Translations under genes and position numbers: made by a program
In this document: positions 50,048-58,031 of the stretch, one piece after another
Position numbering within the stretch: the stretch's first letter is position 1
Layout of the letters: the number at the start of each line of letters is the position of its first letter
The notes under the pieces: generated by a model
Database searches by the model: none
What the model was told of the DNA's origin: nothing
Seen by the model: only the letters and a program-made list of their open reading frames with translations
Assembly (NCBI GenBank): GCA_947169115.1
Contig: CAMVOK010000005.1
Location: 62,001 to 126,000, forward strand
Reading direction: 5' to 3'
DNA: 64,000 nt
Source of the DNA: an uncultured Prevotellaceae bacterium
GTDB lineage: Bacteria > Bacteroidota > Bacteroidia > Bacteroidales > Bacteroidaceae

Positions 50048-50503
50048 TTACATCTGTTTTTTCAGCCAGTTCTGTACGCCAATCTTCTCAATCATCTCGA
50101 GTGCGCCCTGACTCCAATAGAGGTCTTCCTCCTCGTCGGCCAGATAGGCCTTCAGAATGTCGAAAGTGATATAGTCCTCACATACCGATCCCATGCACTT
50201 ACGTAGCAGTTCCACGCCCGGCTCCTGAATCTTCAGATCCTCCTTGATGTACTCCACGGGGTCGTAGCACAGCTCACGAGCCTCGTGCTTCTCCACTTTC
50301 ACCTCGCCGCCGAGGTCGATGATGCGGTCGATGAATTTCTCCACCCATTCCATCTCCTCCGTGTAATGACCGATGTACTTCTCGCCCAGTTTCGTAAAGC
50401 CCTGAGCCTTGAAAATCTGTCCCTGTACCTTGTGTACGAATGCGCCCTCTGAGAGGCCTGTTACGAAGAACTGCAATGCTTCGATTGATTTCTGCTTGTC
50501 CAT
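50048..50503 (-). CDS. Ferritin-like (bacterioferritin-type) protein
   Basis: This 151-residue four-helix protein has GLSEGAFVHKVQGQIFKAQGF, YIGHYTEEMEWVEKFIDRIIDLGGEV and YLADEEEDLYWSQGALEMIEKIG. The spacing of ExxW/H and EEE elements fits a bacterioferritin or DPS-like iron-storage/peroxide-detoxifying protein. The metal ligands are only partly recognisable by eye. It lies upstream of, and on the same strand as, the redox cluster. Confidence 0.82.
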   Translation of the reverse strand: MDKQKSIEALQFFVTGLSEGAFVHKVQGQIFKAQGFTKLGEKYIGHYTEEMEWVEKFIDRIIDLGGEVKVEKHEARELCYDPVEYIKEDLKIQEPGVELLRKCMGSVCEDYITFDILKAYLADEEEDLYWSQGALEMIEKIGVQNWLKKQM

Positions 50504-50507
50504 AATT

Positions 50508-50560
50508 CTAATTTTACAATTTAACGATTTACAATTTACGATTTATTTCTCAATTTATCG
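50508..50560. repeat. acaatttacgattta-type AT-rich repeat
   Basis: TTTACAATTTAACGATTTAC and following units lie upstream of the ferritin-like gene. A related stretch is read in frame at 63.5 kb. Confidence 0.6.
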
Positions 50561-50665
50561 GTTTGATTATTTCGATGATGCAAAATTACACATTATAATT
50601 CATACAAATGCAAGCCCAAACGAAACAAAAACCGACTGAAACGAAACAGAGTCAAATAAATATTG

Positions 50666-50673
50666 TATATTTG
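50666..50673 (+). promoter_or_regulatory. -7 box of the AraC regulator gene
   Basis: TATATTTG fits TAnnTTTG, 20 bases before the ATG; no clear -33 TTTG. Confidence 0.5.
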
Positions 50674-50693
50674 CAAAGCAAATAGTTCATCGA

Positions 50694-51575
50694 ATGTATA
50701 GTTTGAAGGAATTTTGGCGACTGAGAAAACTGCCTGTACCCGAAGGTGAATGGGATGGAAACGTCATCTGCATAGAGACCAATGTGGAGTGGACTTTCGG
50801 CGCTAATGAGACGCACGGATTCCTATCGTGCTACACCTTTACGATTGTCATGCGCGGTTGGGTTACCATATTGTATAATAATCGCGAACTGACGCTCCGC
50901 GAGGGCGACCTCTATACCTATTCGCCTGGCTTCGAGGTTACCGTCCTCGCCAGTTCCAGCGACTACAGCGGTATCTGTCTGCTGGCCGACGAACACTTTA
51001 CGCTCAGCCTGCCTACGGTGCGCGACGCCATCCGCACGGCCTACTTCACCGTAGTGGAACTCACCTCACCTGTGCTGTCGCTGGAAACCGACGATTTTCG
51101 CCGTCTGCGCGAACTGATGCAAATGATGATTCACTATCAGCAGATGGGACTCCCGCTGGCCAACGACAGCCTGCGCATGCTCTATAACCTCTTCCTCACC
51201 GACCTCTCCACCGTCCAGCAGCACAGCATTCGCGAGCACCGCTTCCCCAAACGTGTGGAAGAAATATTCCTTGGTTTCCTTAGCCTGCTGCCCCAGCATT
51301 TCGAAGAACATCACGACATCGGCTTCTACGCCTCCGACCTCTGCATTACCACCACCTATCTTTCGCGCATCGTCCGCCAAGTTTCAGGAGGACGCACCGT
51401 CGTTGATTATATCAACCAGATGCTCCTGATGGAGGCCACGTTCCTGTTGCGCCAGACCTCGATGAGCATCGCCCAGATAGCCGACCGTCTCCATTTCGCC
51501 GACACCACCACCTTCGCTCGTTTCTTTCAGCGTATGAAGGACATGAACCCGAGGGCGTACAGGAAAGGGAAGTGA
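50694..51575 (+). CDS. AraC-family transcriptional regulator
   Basis: This 293-residue protein has an N-terminal cupin-like sensory domain (about 20-160; LREGDLYTYSPGFEV). A C-terminal pair of helix-turn-helix motifs follows (FYASDLCITTTYLSRIVRQVSG and SIAQIADRLHFADTTTFARFFQRMKDMNPRAYRK). It is divergent from the ferritin-like gene, which makes that gene and the redox cluster candidate targets. It converges with the thioredoxin gene. Confidence 0.93.
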   Translation: MYSLKEFWRLRKLPVPEGEWDGNVICIETNVEWTFGANETHGFLSCYTFTIVMRGWVTILYNNRELTLREGDLYTYSPGFEVTVLASSSDYSGICLLADEHFTLSLPTVRDAIRTAYFTVVELTSPVLSLETDDFRRLRELMQMMIHYQQMGLPLANDSLRMLYNLFLTDLSTVQQHSIREHRFPKRVEEIFLGFLSLLPQHFEEHHDIGFYASDLCITTTYLSRIVRQVSGGRTVVDYINQMLLMEATFLLRQTSMSIAQIADRLHFADTTTFARFFQRMKDMNPRAYRKGK

Positions 51576-51594
51576 AATTCAAGCAGGCTTGATT

Positions 51595-52095
51595 CTATTC
51601 TCGCTTAATCGCAACCCTGACCGCTCGTGGTGTCCAGTTCATGAAGAAACGTAGTAATTTTTTCTTGTTGTAGCCCTTATCTTCTTCAAGGAAACTCGTG
51701 TCCTGGATATGGAGGACATTGCCATCTTCGTCAAGCACTACAAGTACGGGAAAACCGAAACGCGTTGGGTTGTTCAGGCGTTTCAGCATGGCATTGACCT
51801 CTGGTCGAACCTGTTCACGCTCGGCCTTACGAGGATTGTAGTTCACATGGATGTAGATGAAATTTTCATCAATGACCTTGCTGATAGTCGTATCGTTTTG
51901 GATGAAGTCGGCAAGCCGTAAGCACCAAGGGCACCAGTTGCCGCCCACCTGACAGATGACGAACTTTCCTTCCGTCCGGGCCTTTGCCACGGCCTGGTCT
52001 ATCTGCTCTATGGGGTTAATCTCCTCGTCATAGACCTTCTGGGCATTTGCTGTCCAAGCAAATAACAGGGCAAAAATACAAATAAACTGCTTCAT
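51595..52095 (-). CDS. Exported thioredoxin-like protein
   Basis: This 166-residue protein has signal peptide KQFICIFALLFAWTANA and the active site GGNWCPWCLRLADF (Cys55, Cys58). The cis-Pro motif is RFGFPVLVVLDEDG. It belongs to the thioredoxin_7/DUF255-like exported group. It starts one base after the PheC-like gene stop, so the two are co-transcribed. A periplasmic dithiol role is inferred. Confidence 0.92.
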   Translation of the reverse strand: MKQFICIFALLFAWTANAQKVYDEEINPIEQIDQAVAKARTEGKFVICQVGGNWCPWCLRLADFIQNDTTISKVIDENFIYIHVNYNPRKAEREQVRPEVNAMLKRLNNPTRFGFPVLVVLDEDGNVLHIQDTSFLEEDKGYNKKKLLRFFMNWTPRAVRVAIKRE

Positions 52096-52096
52096 A

Positions 52097-52933
52097 CTAT
52101 ATACCTTCTTTCCGATAAGTCAGTCCATACTTTTCATACAATTGACGGAGGGTTCCGTCTGCTTTCATCTGACGGATTATAATGTTTACCATCTGTAGCA
52201 AATCCTCCTGTCCCTTACGCATCAACACGCCAATCTCATTATGATTAAACGGAGCGTTCAATAGTGGGGCTGCAAGTCGGGCGTCGGTCTTCACATAGTA
52301 GGGTGCCTCTGTGATTTCCGTAATCATTACATCGGCTTGGCCTTCAGCTATGAGCGAAGGGATTTCCTCGTTCCTGGGGTGAACGATGATGGTTGCATGA
52401 GTCAGGTTCTCGTTGGCGAACTTCTCATTCAGTCCACCGGGATTCACCATCACACGAACTTCAGGTTTGTCGATGTTCGCCAGCGACTTGTAGCGACAGG
52501 AATCGGCAGCTCGGCAGAGGATGGTCTTGCCGTTTGCCAGATAGCCCTCGCTCATAAGCATTGTCTCACATCGGGCATCAGTGATGGTGATGCCGCCAAT
52601 GGCAAGGTCGAATCGTTGTGGTTCGGCCTGCACGTCGGCTGTCAGCGTGGGCCATGAGGTGGGTACGAACTGGACGGCCACATCCAGCCGTTTCGCAATC
52701 TCCTCGGCGACTTCGATGCCGAATCCCCAGTATTTGCCGTCGGTCTCGCGATAGGAGAGTGGACGGTAATCGCCCGTGGTGCCAACAAGTATTTTTCCGC
52801 GTTCCTGAATCTCGGTAACCTTGCCATGGACAGGGATAGCCGTTTCTTGTTGCGACAAGACGACCAAAGGTCGAGCACCACAAATCGTAAGGAGGGCTAT
52901 TAGCAACCCAATTCTAATTCTTTCTTGTATCAT
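52097..52933 (-). CDS. PheC-like cyclohexadienyl dehydratase / periplasmic binding protein
   Basis: This 278-residue exported protein has the periplasmic-binding-protein type 2 fold. Motifs resemble PheC (arogenate/prephenate dehydratase): GTTGDYRPLSYRE, GFGIEVAEEIAKRL, FVPTSWPTLTADV, FDLAIGGITIT, MVNPGGLNEKFANENL, IIVHPRNEEIP and DVMITEITEAPYY. Transport binding proteins share the fold, but NPGGLNEKFA followed by a histidine-bearing IIVHP is typical of the enzyme. No ABC permease is adjacent. Activity is inferred. Confidence 0.78.
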   Translation of the reverse strand: MIQERIRIGLLIALLTICGARPLVVLSQQETAIPVHGKVTEIQERGKILVGTTGDYRPLSYRETDGKYWGFGIEVAEEIAKRLDVAVQFVPTSWPTLTADVQAEPQRFDLAIGGITITDARCETMLMSEGYLANGKTILCRAADSCRYKSLANIDKPEVRVMVNPGGLNEKFANENLTHATIIVHPRNEEIPSLIAEGQADVMITEITEAPYYVKTDARLAAPLLNAPFNHNEIGVLMRKGQEDLLQMVNIIIRQMKADGTLRQLYEKYGLTYRKEGI

Positions 52934-53001
52934 TCGCTACTTTATAGATTTTCCTTCAGAATGATGACTAACATGGTTTGTAATTTAAAGAATTGTAACG
53001 T

Positions 53002-53532
53002 CTATTTATGTTCGCCGATTATTTTCTCCATCCAAATCACGTCATACCAGCGTGCAAATTTCTTTCCGCACTGGTGGAAGTGAGCTACCCGTCTGTAACC
53101 AAGTTGCTCATGGAAGTGTACACTGTCCTGCGTCAGATATTCATCTTCCGTCTCGATGAAGGAGATGCATGCGTTCATATTAAGGATTCCCTGTGCTTGT
53201 AATCGTTGTTCGAGGACTTCATGGAGCATTCTGCCTATTCCGCATCGCTTCATACTGCTGTCAACATAGATAGAGGTCTCTACAGCCCATTGGAATGCTG
53301 CCCGATTCTTAAAAGCACTGGCGTATGCGTAACCCACTATCTGCCCATGCTCCTGAGCCACAATCCAGGGGTATTTCGCCTGCACATTCAATAAGCGTTG
53401 ACAAAACTCGTCCCTTGTCGGCACATCGTACTCGAAAGTAATGGCCGTCTGTTCCACGTATGGCGCATAGATGGCAAGCATCGCCTCTACGTCCGTCGGC
53501 CTTGCATCTCTGATAATCCTGTTCATGTCCAT
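53002..53532 (-). CDS. GNAT-family N-acetyltransferase (PAT-like)
   Basis: This 176-residue protein resembles phosphinothricin-type acetyltransferases: RDARPTDVEAMLAIYAPYVE, TAITFEYDVPT, GYAYASAFKNRAAF, SIYVDSSMKRCGIGRMLHE (acetyl-CoA motif) and LGYRRVAHFHQCGKKFARW. The substrate is likely an amino acid or small amine. Its ATG abuts the stop of the TIGR04076 gene. Confidence 0.9.
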   Translation of the reverse strand: MDMNRIIRDARPTDVEAMLAIYAPYVEQTAITFEYDVPTRDEFCQRLLNVQAKYPWIVAQEHGQIVGYAYASAFKNRAAFQWAVETSIYVDSSMKRCGIGRMLHEVLEQRLQAQGILNMNACISFIETEDEYLTQDSVHFHEQLGYRRVAHFHQCGKKFARWYDVIWMEKIIGEHK

Positions 53533-53877
53533 TTAATCTATCACTTCAATATAGAAACTGAACGGTCGGAAACCGTCGTTGCAGCTAATCATCGCACTCA
53601 TCGGATTCTTCATCCATCCATCAGAATAATCGAATGACCCGTCAGGGGCTACACTTTTCTTTGCGAAGAAGTGACCCTCGCCACGGGCCAGCGACTCTAC
53701 AAACGGTCTCATGGATTCCCATGCAGACGGACACATGCCCTCGGGACACTGCCCATCTACGGAAACCCACTGTTGACCTTCCCTGACATCGCAAGCGTGT
53801 TCTATCGCGTTTTCATACTGTGCCATCAAGTCGGGATATATCGTCTGGCGAATGGCTGTGATTCGTACCTTGTTCAT
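53533..53877 (-). CDS. TIGR04076-family protein
   Basis: This 114-residue protein opens MNKVRITAIRQTIYPDLMAQY and contains CDVREGQQWVSVDGQCPEGMCPSAWESM and FFAKKSV, the conserved cysteines and layout of the TIGR04076 family. The family has no known function. Immediately followed by the GNAT gene. Confidence 0.82.
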   Translation of the reverse strand: MNKVRITAIRQTIYPDLMAQYENAIEHACDVREGQQWVSVDGQCPEGMCPSAWESMRPFVESLARGEGHFFAKKSVAPDGSFDYSDGWMKNPMSAMISCNDGFRPFSFYIEVID

Positions 53878-53943
53878 ACGCTCAGATAAGTTTGTTCTAC
53901 AACTCTCCTCGTATTTTCACGAAGATTCTCACGCTTGCTCTTA

Positions 53944-55116
53944 CTAAATCGAATCTTTCAGTATCTCCGTAATATCCTCTTTCGTCAGATTCAGATAACC
54001 TGCGGGATAGATGACGGTGGTTGCAGTGATGCCAGGAATCATATCGGCAGTGGCACCAAGTGCACTGATGGTCAGTGGCAGACCAATCTCCAGCATCCAG
54101 TTCTTCAGGGCTTCGAGTCCCTTTTCGGCTATCTGCTCGTCAGTTAATCCCTCACCGCTAATTCCCCATACGTTCTTGGCAAAGCGCACAAACTTAGGCA
54201 GACCGTTTTTCATGGCGCGACGATAATAAGCCATCGAAACGGAAGCCAGTGCATAGCCGTGAGGAGCGTGCGTCCAGGCTCCTACGCTGTGACCAATCAT
54301 GTGTACCATCCAGTCCTGCGCCTTACCCATTCCGATGAGGGTGTTCAAAGCCCACGTAGCTGTCCACATGATGTTCGAACGGGCTTCGTAGTCCTGCGGA
54401 TTCTTCACGGCGATGCGGCTACTATGGATGACGGAGCGCATAAGACCTTCGGAGAGATAGTCGCTGGTATTGTCATCGAAGTCGGAAAAGTACTGCTCCA
54501 TGATGTGATTCATGATGTCGTAGATGCCAGCCTTCATCTGGTTGTCAGGAACGGTCATCGTGAACTTCGGATTCAGGATAGAGAACTTGGGCATCAGACG
54601 ATTGTCGAACACATGACCAACCTTGAACGTGTGCTCTGCATCGGTAATCACCGTTCCGGCATTCATCTCCGAGCCTGTGCCAGCCATCGTCAGCACACAA
54701 CCTACGGGTAGCAACTTTTGGTCGTCATCGGGATTCTGCTGCTTCAGCCAGAACCTGTCCCAGTAGTCGCCTTCGTAATAGACTGAGGCAGCCACAGCCT
54801 TCGAGTAGTCGCACACGCTGCCGCCACCGAGGGCAAGAATCAAATCGACATTGTTCTCGCGGGCAATCTTCACGCCCTCGTTCAGTTTCTCCAACGTCGG
54901 ATTGGTCATCACACCCGGGTTTTCAACAATGGTCTTGCCTGCCTCCTTTAGAATGTCCACCACTTGGTCGTAGATACCATTGCGTTTCACACTGCCGCTA
55001 CCATAGTTCAGCAGCACTACGGGGCCGTAATTCTTCAGTTCGTCCTTGAGGAAGTTCAAGGAATCATCACCAAAATACAGTCTGGTGGGATTGTAATAAG
55101 AAAAATTGCCTAACAT
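53944..55116 (-). CDS. Iron-containing alcohol dehydrogenase (BdhA/YqhD-like)
   Basis: This 390-residue NAD(P)-dependent dehydrogenase opens NFSYYNPTRLYFG. It has VVLLNYGSGSVKRNGIYDQV, LALGGGSVCDYSKAVA (nucleotide binding) and MAGTGSEMNAGTVIT. Metal-ligand positions are IYDIMNHIMEQYF and MVHMIGHSVGAWTHAPHGYAL. It probably reduces aldehydes to alcohols. ATG 55116 replaces a TTG two codons earlier. Confidence 0.93.
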   Translation of the reverse strand: MLGNFSYYNPTRLYFGDDSLNFLKDELKNYGPVVLLNYGSGSVKRNGIYDQVVDILKEAGKTIVENPGVMTNPTLEKLNEGVKIARENNVDLILALGGGSVCDYSKAVAASVYYEGDYWDRFWLKQQNPDDDQKLLPVGCVLTMAGTGSEMNAGTVITDAEHTFKVGHVFDNRLMPKFSILNPKFTMTVPDNQMKAGIYDIMNHIMEQYFSDFDDNTSDYLSEGLMRSVIHSSRIAVKNPQDYEARSNIMWTATWALNTLIGMGKAQDWMVHMIGHSVGAWTHAPHGYALASVSMAYYRRAMKNGLPKFVRFAKNVWGISGEGLTDEQIAEKGLEALKNWMLEIGLPLTISALGATADMIPGITATTVIYPAGYLNLTKEDITEILKDSI

Positions 55117-55207
55117 AATCAATCGTTTTTATTGTTATCAATTTTGTGAAAAATTTACCAGTGTACTTGCCATGTTGTTTATATTCTGGCACATATTTGT
55201 CAATATA

Positions 55208-56785
55208 TTATGGTTGTTCGTCAGGCCAAGGACACGGTTTGCCTATAGCTTTTACAGTAGGTCGCTGTGCATTCATGGCCCTGAGCCGTTCGCCCAGATG
55301 GCGGGAGAGGCGACGGACAAGCTTCGGCTGCTCGGCTGCGAGATTGTGCTCTTCGCCTATGTCTTGCCGGATATTGTAGAGTTCCTTCTGTCCAGTCTTA
55401 TAGCTGTAGATGAGCTTCCAGTCACCTTTACGAATGGCACAGTTGAGGTCGATGCCCGGTCCCTCGTTGCCCCAGACATGCGGATAGTTCCATATCAGGC
55501 AACGTTCCTTCGACGAGTCTCCTTTTCCTCGAAGCAGGGGTACAAAACTCCGGCCATCTACTGTCTGCGGAACTTCATAGCGACGGATGCCTGCCATCTC
55601 GAGGATGGTTGGGAAGAAATCCTCGATGATAAGGTAACTGTCGCAACGAGAGCCAGCTTTGGCAACGCCTGGCCAACGCACAATCATCGGCTCACGGATG
55701 CCACCTTCGAGCAAAGAGCCTTTTCCGCTGCGCAAGGGAGCGTTCTGCGTGAAGAGAGGTTCATCGCGCCATTCTGAGCCGGAAGCATATCCACCGTTGT
55801 CGCTCATGAAGATAATGATGGAGTTCTCCACTTGATTGTTACGTTCGAGCCAGTCGAGGATGTCACCAAGACTCTTGTCCATGCCTTCAATAAGCGAGGC
55901 ATACGCCGCTTCTTTCTCTGAAAGTCCCTTTCTTCGATACTTCTCATAGAAGCGCATATCGCGGTCAATGGGAATGTGGACGGCATAGTGTGACATATAG
56001 AGGAAGAAGGGCTGGCGGCTTTTGTCCAGTGCCGAGAGCGCTTCCTGTGTCAAGGCTTCTGTGAGGAAAGTACCTGTGCCCCAATACTTCTGCAAGTCAG
56101 GAATGGCGAACTGGGCAACAGGATGCCCTTCTGCATCGTGGCCAAAGTTGCGTTCACTCAGGTAAGTTGCAGGACCTCCAGCAGCATGACCAGCGATGTT
56201 CACCTCGAAGCCGAAGTGCAGAGGCGATTCGCCCGGTGTGTCTTGAGCGCCCCAATGTGCCTTGCCACAATGGATGGTATGGTAACCCGCGGAATGAAGA
56301 ATTTCGACAAAACTGCGAGCAACGAAAGTATTGGGCGTTCCATCGACCTGACAGAGGCCGTTGTAGTTCCAGTCGGGTGGTGCGAGCATATCGTCCTCAC
56401 CATCGGTCATCTGGTTTTTACGGAATGTCCAGTTCGTCACCCGATGTCGGGCGGCGTTACTTCCCGTCAGCAACGAGCACCGACTTGGCGAGCTGATGGC
56501 ACTGGCGTAGGCTTCAGAGAAGAGCATTCCCTGCCGTGCCAGGCGTTCCATGTTTGGTGTCTCGTAGGTATTGTTTAATGGTGTCGGCTTTGTCCAAAAA
56601 GGCACAGACGTGTCTTGCCAACCCATGTCATCGACCATGAACAGAACGATGTTCGGCCTTTGCTGGGCTTGAACGGAAGCAGAAGTGGCAACCGCCGCCG
56701 CCATCATCAGCAAATCCTTATGCTGATTGAGCATGCCCAGACGGAGGTTCCCATCCTTTGTTGTAATAGACTCGGGAAGAATCAT
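55208..56785 (-). CDS. Exported sulfatase, serine-type (family S1)
   Basis: This 525-residue enzyme hydrolyses sulfate esters, probably on glycans. NIVLFMVDDMGWQD supplies metal ligands. The modification motif is SSPSRCSLLTG, with Ser in place of Cys, so formylglycine would be made by an anSME-type radical SAM enzyme (not in the window). FLYMSHYAVHIPI, FMSDNGGYASGSEW and GKGSLLEGGIREPMIV are further signatures. A signal peptide (LLMMAAAVATSASVQA) lies 25 residues after ATG 56785; ATG 56734 is an alternative start. The first ATG overlaps the stop of the 60-residue gene. Confidence 0.93.
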   Translation of the reverse strand: MILPESITTKDGNLRLGMLNQHKDLLMMAAAVATSASVQAQQRPNIVLFMVDDMGWQDTSVPFWTKPTPLNNTYETPNMERLARQGMLFSEAYASAISSPSRCSLLTGSNAARHRVTNWTFRKNQMTDGEDDMLAPPDWNYNGLCQVDGTPNTFVARSFVEILHSAGYHTIHCGKAHWGAQDTPGESPLHFGFEVNIAGHAAGGPATYLSERNFGHDAEGHPVAQFAIPDLQKYWGTGTFLTEALTQEALSALDKSRQPFFLYMSHYAVHIPIDRDMRFYEKYRRKGLSEKEAAYASLIEGMDKSLGDILDWLERNNQVENSIIIFMSDNGGYASGSEWRDEPLFTQNAPLRSGKGSLLEGGIREPMIVRWPGVAKAGSRCDSYLIIEDFFPTILEMAGIRRYEVPQTVDGRSFVPLLRGKGDSSKERCLIWNYPHVWGNEGPGIDLNCAIRKGDWKLIYSYKTGQKELYNIRQDIGEEHNLAAEQPKLVRRLSRHLGERLRAMNAQRPTVKAIGKPCPWPDEQP

Positions 56786-56967
56786 TAGTATTTGTAGAAG
56801 TTGTATTTCTTGCGCAGTTCTTCCTGTTTCTCAGGTGGCAGCGACTTAAAGTAGCCTCGCCAGCTGGGACAGAAATTAATTTGCCAGCGCCAGAAGCGTC
56901 CGATTAATGACTTTGGATTCTTGTCATACGCAGCACGTAGCTTGCAGTTTTCACATGGGTACTTCAT
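56785..56967 (-). CDS. Small cysteine-containing protein (60 aa)
   Basis: It opens MKYPCENCKLRAAYDKNPKS with a CxxC pair, then LIGRFWRWQINFCPSWRGYF and a basic tail PPEKQEELRKKYNFYKY. I have no named family for it. The stop codon overlaps the sulfatase ATG by one base. It has no signal peptide. A third Cys in NFCPSW could complete a metal site; this is speculative. Confidence 0.75.
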   Translation of the reverse strand: MKYPCENCKLRAAYDKNPKSLIGRFWRWQINFCPSWRGYFKSLPPEKQEELRKKYNFYKY

Positions 56968-57007
56968 AATTTCCTTTTTATTTCTTGAATAGGACTATAT
57001 GGTAGAT

Positions 57008-57598
57008 TTACCTGTTAATCTCTCTAACCACTCGACAGGGATTACCTACAGCCACGACATTCGCTGGGATGTTTTTGGTCACGACAGAGCCTGCACCAAT
57101 GACTGTGCCATCGCCAATCGTTACGCCAGGCAGTACAACCACATTCGCCCCAATCCAACAGCCATTGCCGATGGTGATGGGTTTCGTGTAAGTCCGCCAA
57201 CGATACTCTCCGCTCTCAGGGTTCCAGTTGGGTGTCAGGCGGTCGGCAAGTTCGACGGGATGCGTGGCTGTGGTCAGATGAACGCATGGAGCAATCAACA
57301 CGTTATTGCCGATGGTGATGCGATTGCAGTCGATGAACGTGCAGTTGAGGTTGATACTCACATTCGAGCCGATGTAGATGTTCGTGCCAAAACCGCATGT
57401 GAAGTTATCGCCCACGCTGACATTCGTGCCAACAGCACCGAACAGCTCCTCCAGCATCTTCCGTCGTTCGCTGCGCTGCGAGTAGGGCGTGGCATTGTAT
57501 CGAGCACACCACTCTAATGCTCGTGCCCTGCCTTCGATGAACTCCGGCGCGTGGCAATCGTACCATTCGCCAGCCATGCATTTCTCCAGTTCCGTCAT
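57008..57598 (-). CDS. maa: Sugar O-acetyltransferase (maltose acetyltransferase-like)
   Basis: This 196-residue left-handed beta-helix acetyltransferase has an N-terminal Mac domain (EKCMAGEWYDCHAPEF) and hexapeptide repeats (VSVGDNFTCGFGTNIYIGSN, ITIGNNVLIAP). The catalytic His is in TTATHPVELADR, and IGNGCWIGANVVVLPGVTIG closes the helix. It acetylates sugars such as maltose or galactosides. It fits the surrounding glycan genes. Confidence 0.93.
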   Translation of the reverse strand: MTELEKCMAGEWYDCHAPEFIEGRARALEWCARYNATPYSQRSERRKMLEELFGAVGTNVSVGDNFTCGFGTNIYIGSNVSINLNCTFIDCNRITIGNNVLIAPCVHLTTATHPVELADRLTPNWNPESGEYRWRTYTKPITIGNGCWIGANVVVLPGVTIGDGTVIGAGSVVTKNIPANVVAVGNPCRVVREINR

Positions 57599-57653
57599 AT
57601 TAGCTTACCTGTTTATAGATTTCATTCGTTTCCAATCTGTGTTCTTTATCTTC

Positions 57654-58031
57654 TCATGTTTTTTGAATATATTTCTGCCGAACCGCTTTTTGTAGTTTCG
57701 ATGCTACAAGTAGATAGGATTCTTTTATCCATTCCTTTACCAACGCATCTTCAATCTGCTCGTAATACACATCGCTCCAATGTTTCTTGTTCCAATGCCA
57801 AGCGGGAGTCACGGAAGAAAAGTGTTCCCTGAGTTCCTCATTCCTTTCCGGTGACAGCTTCAGGGCAATCCTTGGTGAGGAATCTTTCATATCATGCTTG
57901 CCGCCGCCCAACCATAGGCATACGAAAATCTTTCCCTCCAGTCGGAAGGTGATGATGTCGTCGCCAAACGGCTGGTCTTCGGTCACCCCAAGGAGTGACA
58001 AAGTGTAGTCTCGTACTTGTTCTATGTTCAT
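57654..58031 (-). CDS. MmcQ/YjbR family protein
   Basis: This 125-residue protein matches the YjbR/CyaY-like DNA-binding family: MNIEQVRDYTLSLLGVTEDQPFG (elements RDYTLSLLGVTEDQPFG), FRLEGKIFVCLWL, ALKLSPERNEELRE, PAWHWNKKHWSDVY and LVKEWIKESYLLV. Its ATG overlaps the GH78 stop (ATGA), but a functional link is not evident. Confidence 0.92.
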   Translation of the reverse strand: MNIEQVRDYTLSLLGVTEDQPFGDDIITFRLEGKIFVCLWLGGGKHDMKDSSPRIALKLSPERNEELREHFSSVTPAWHWNKKHWSDVYYEQIEDALVKEWIKESYLLVASKLQKAVRQKYIQKT

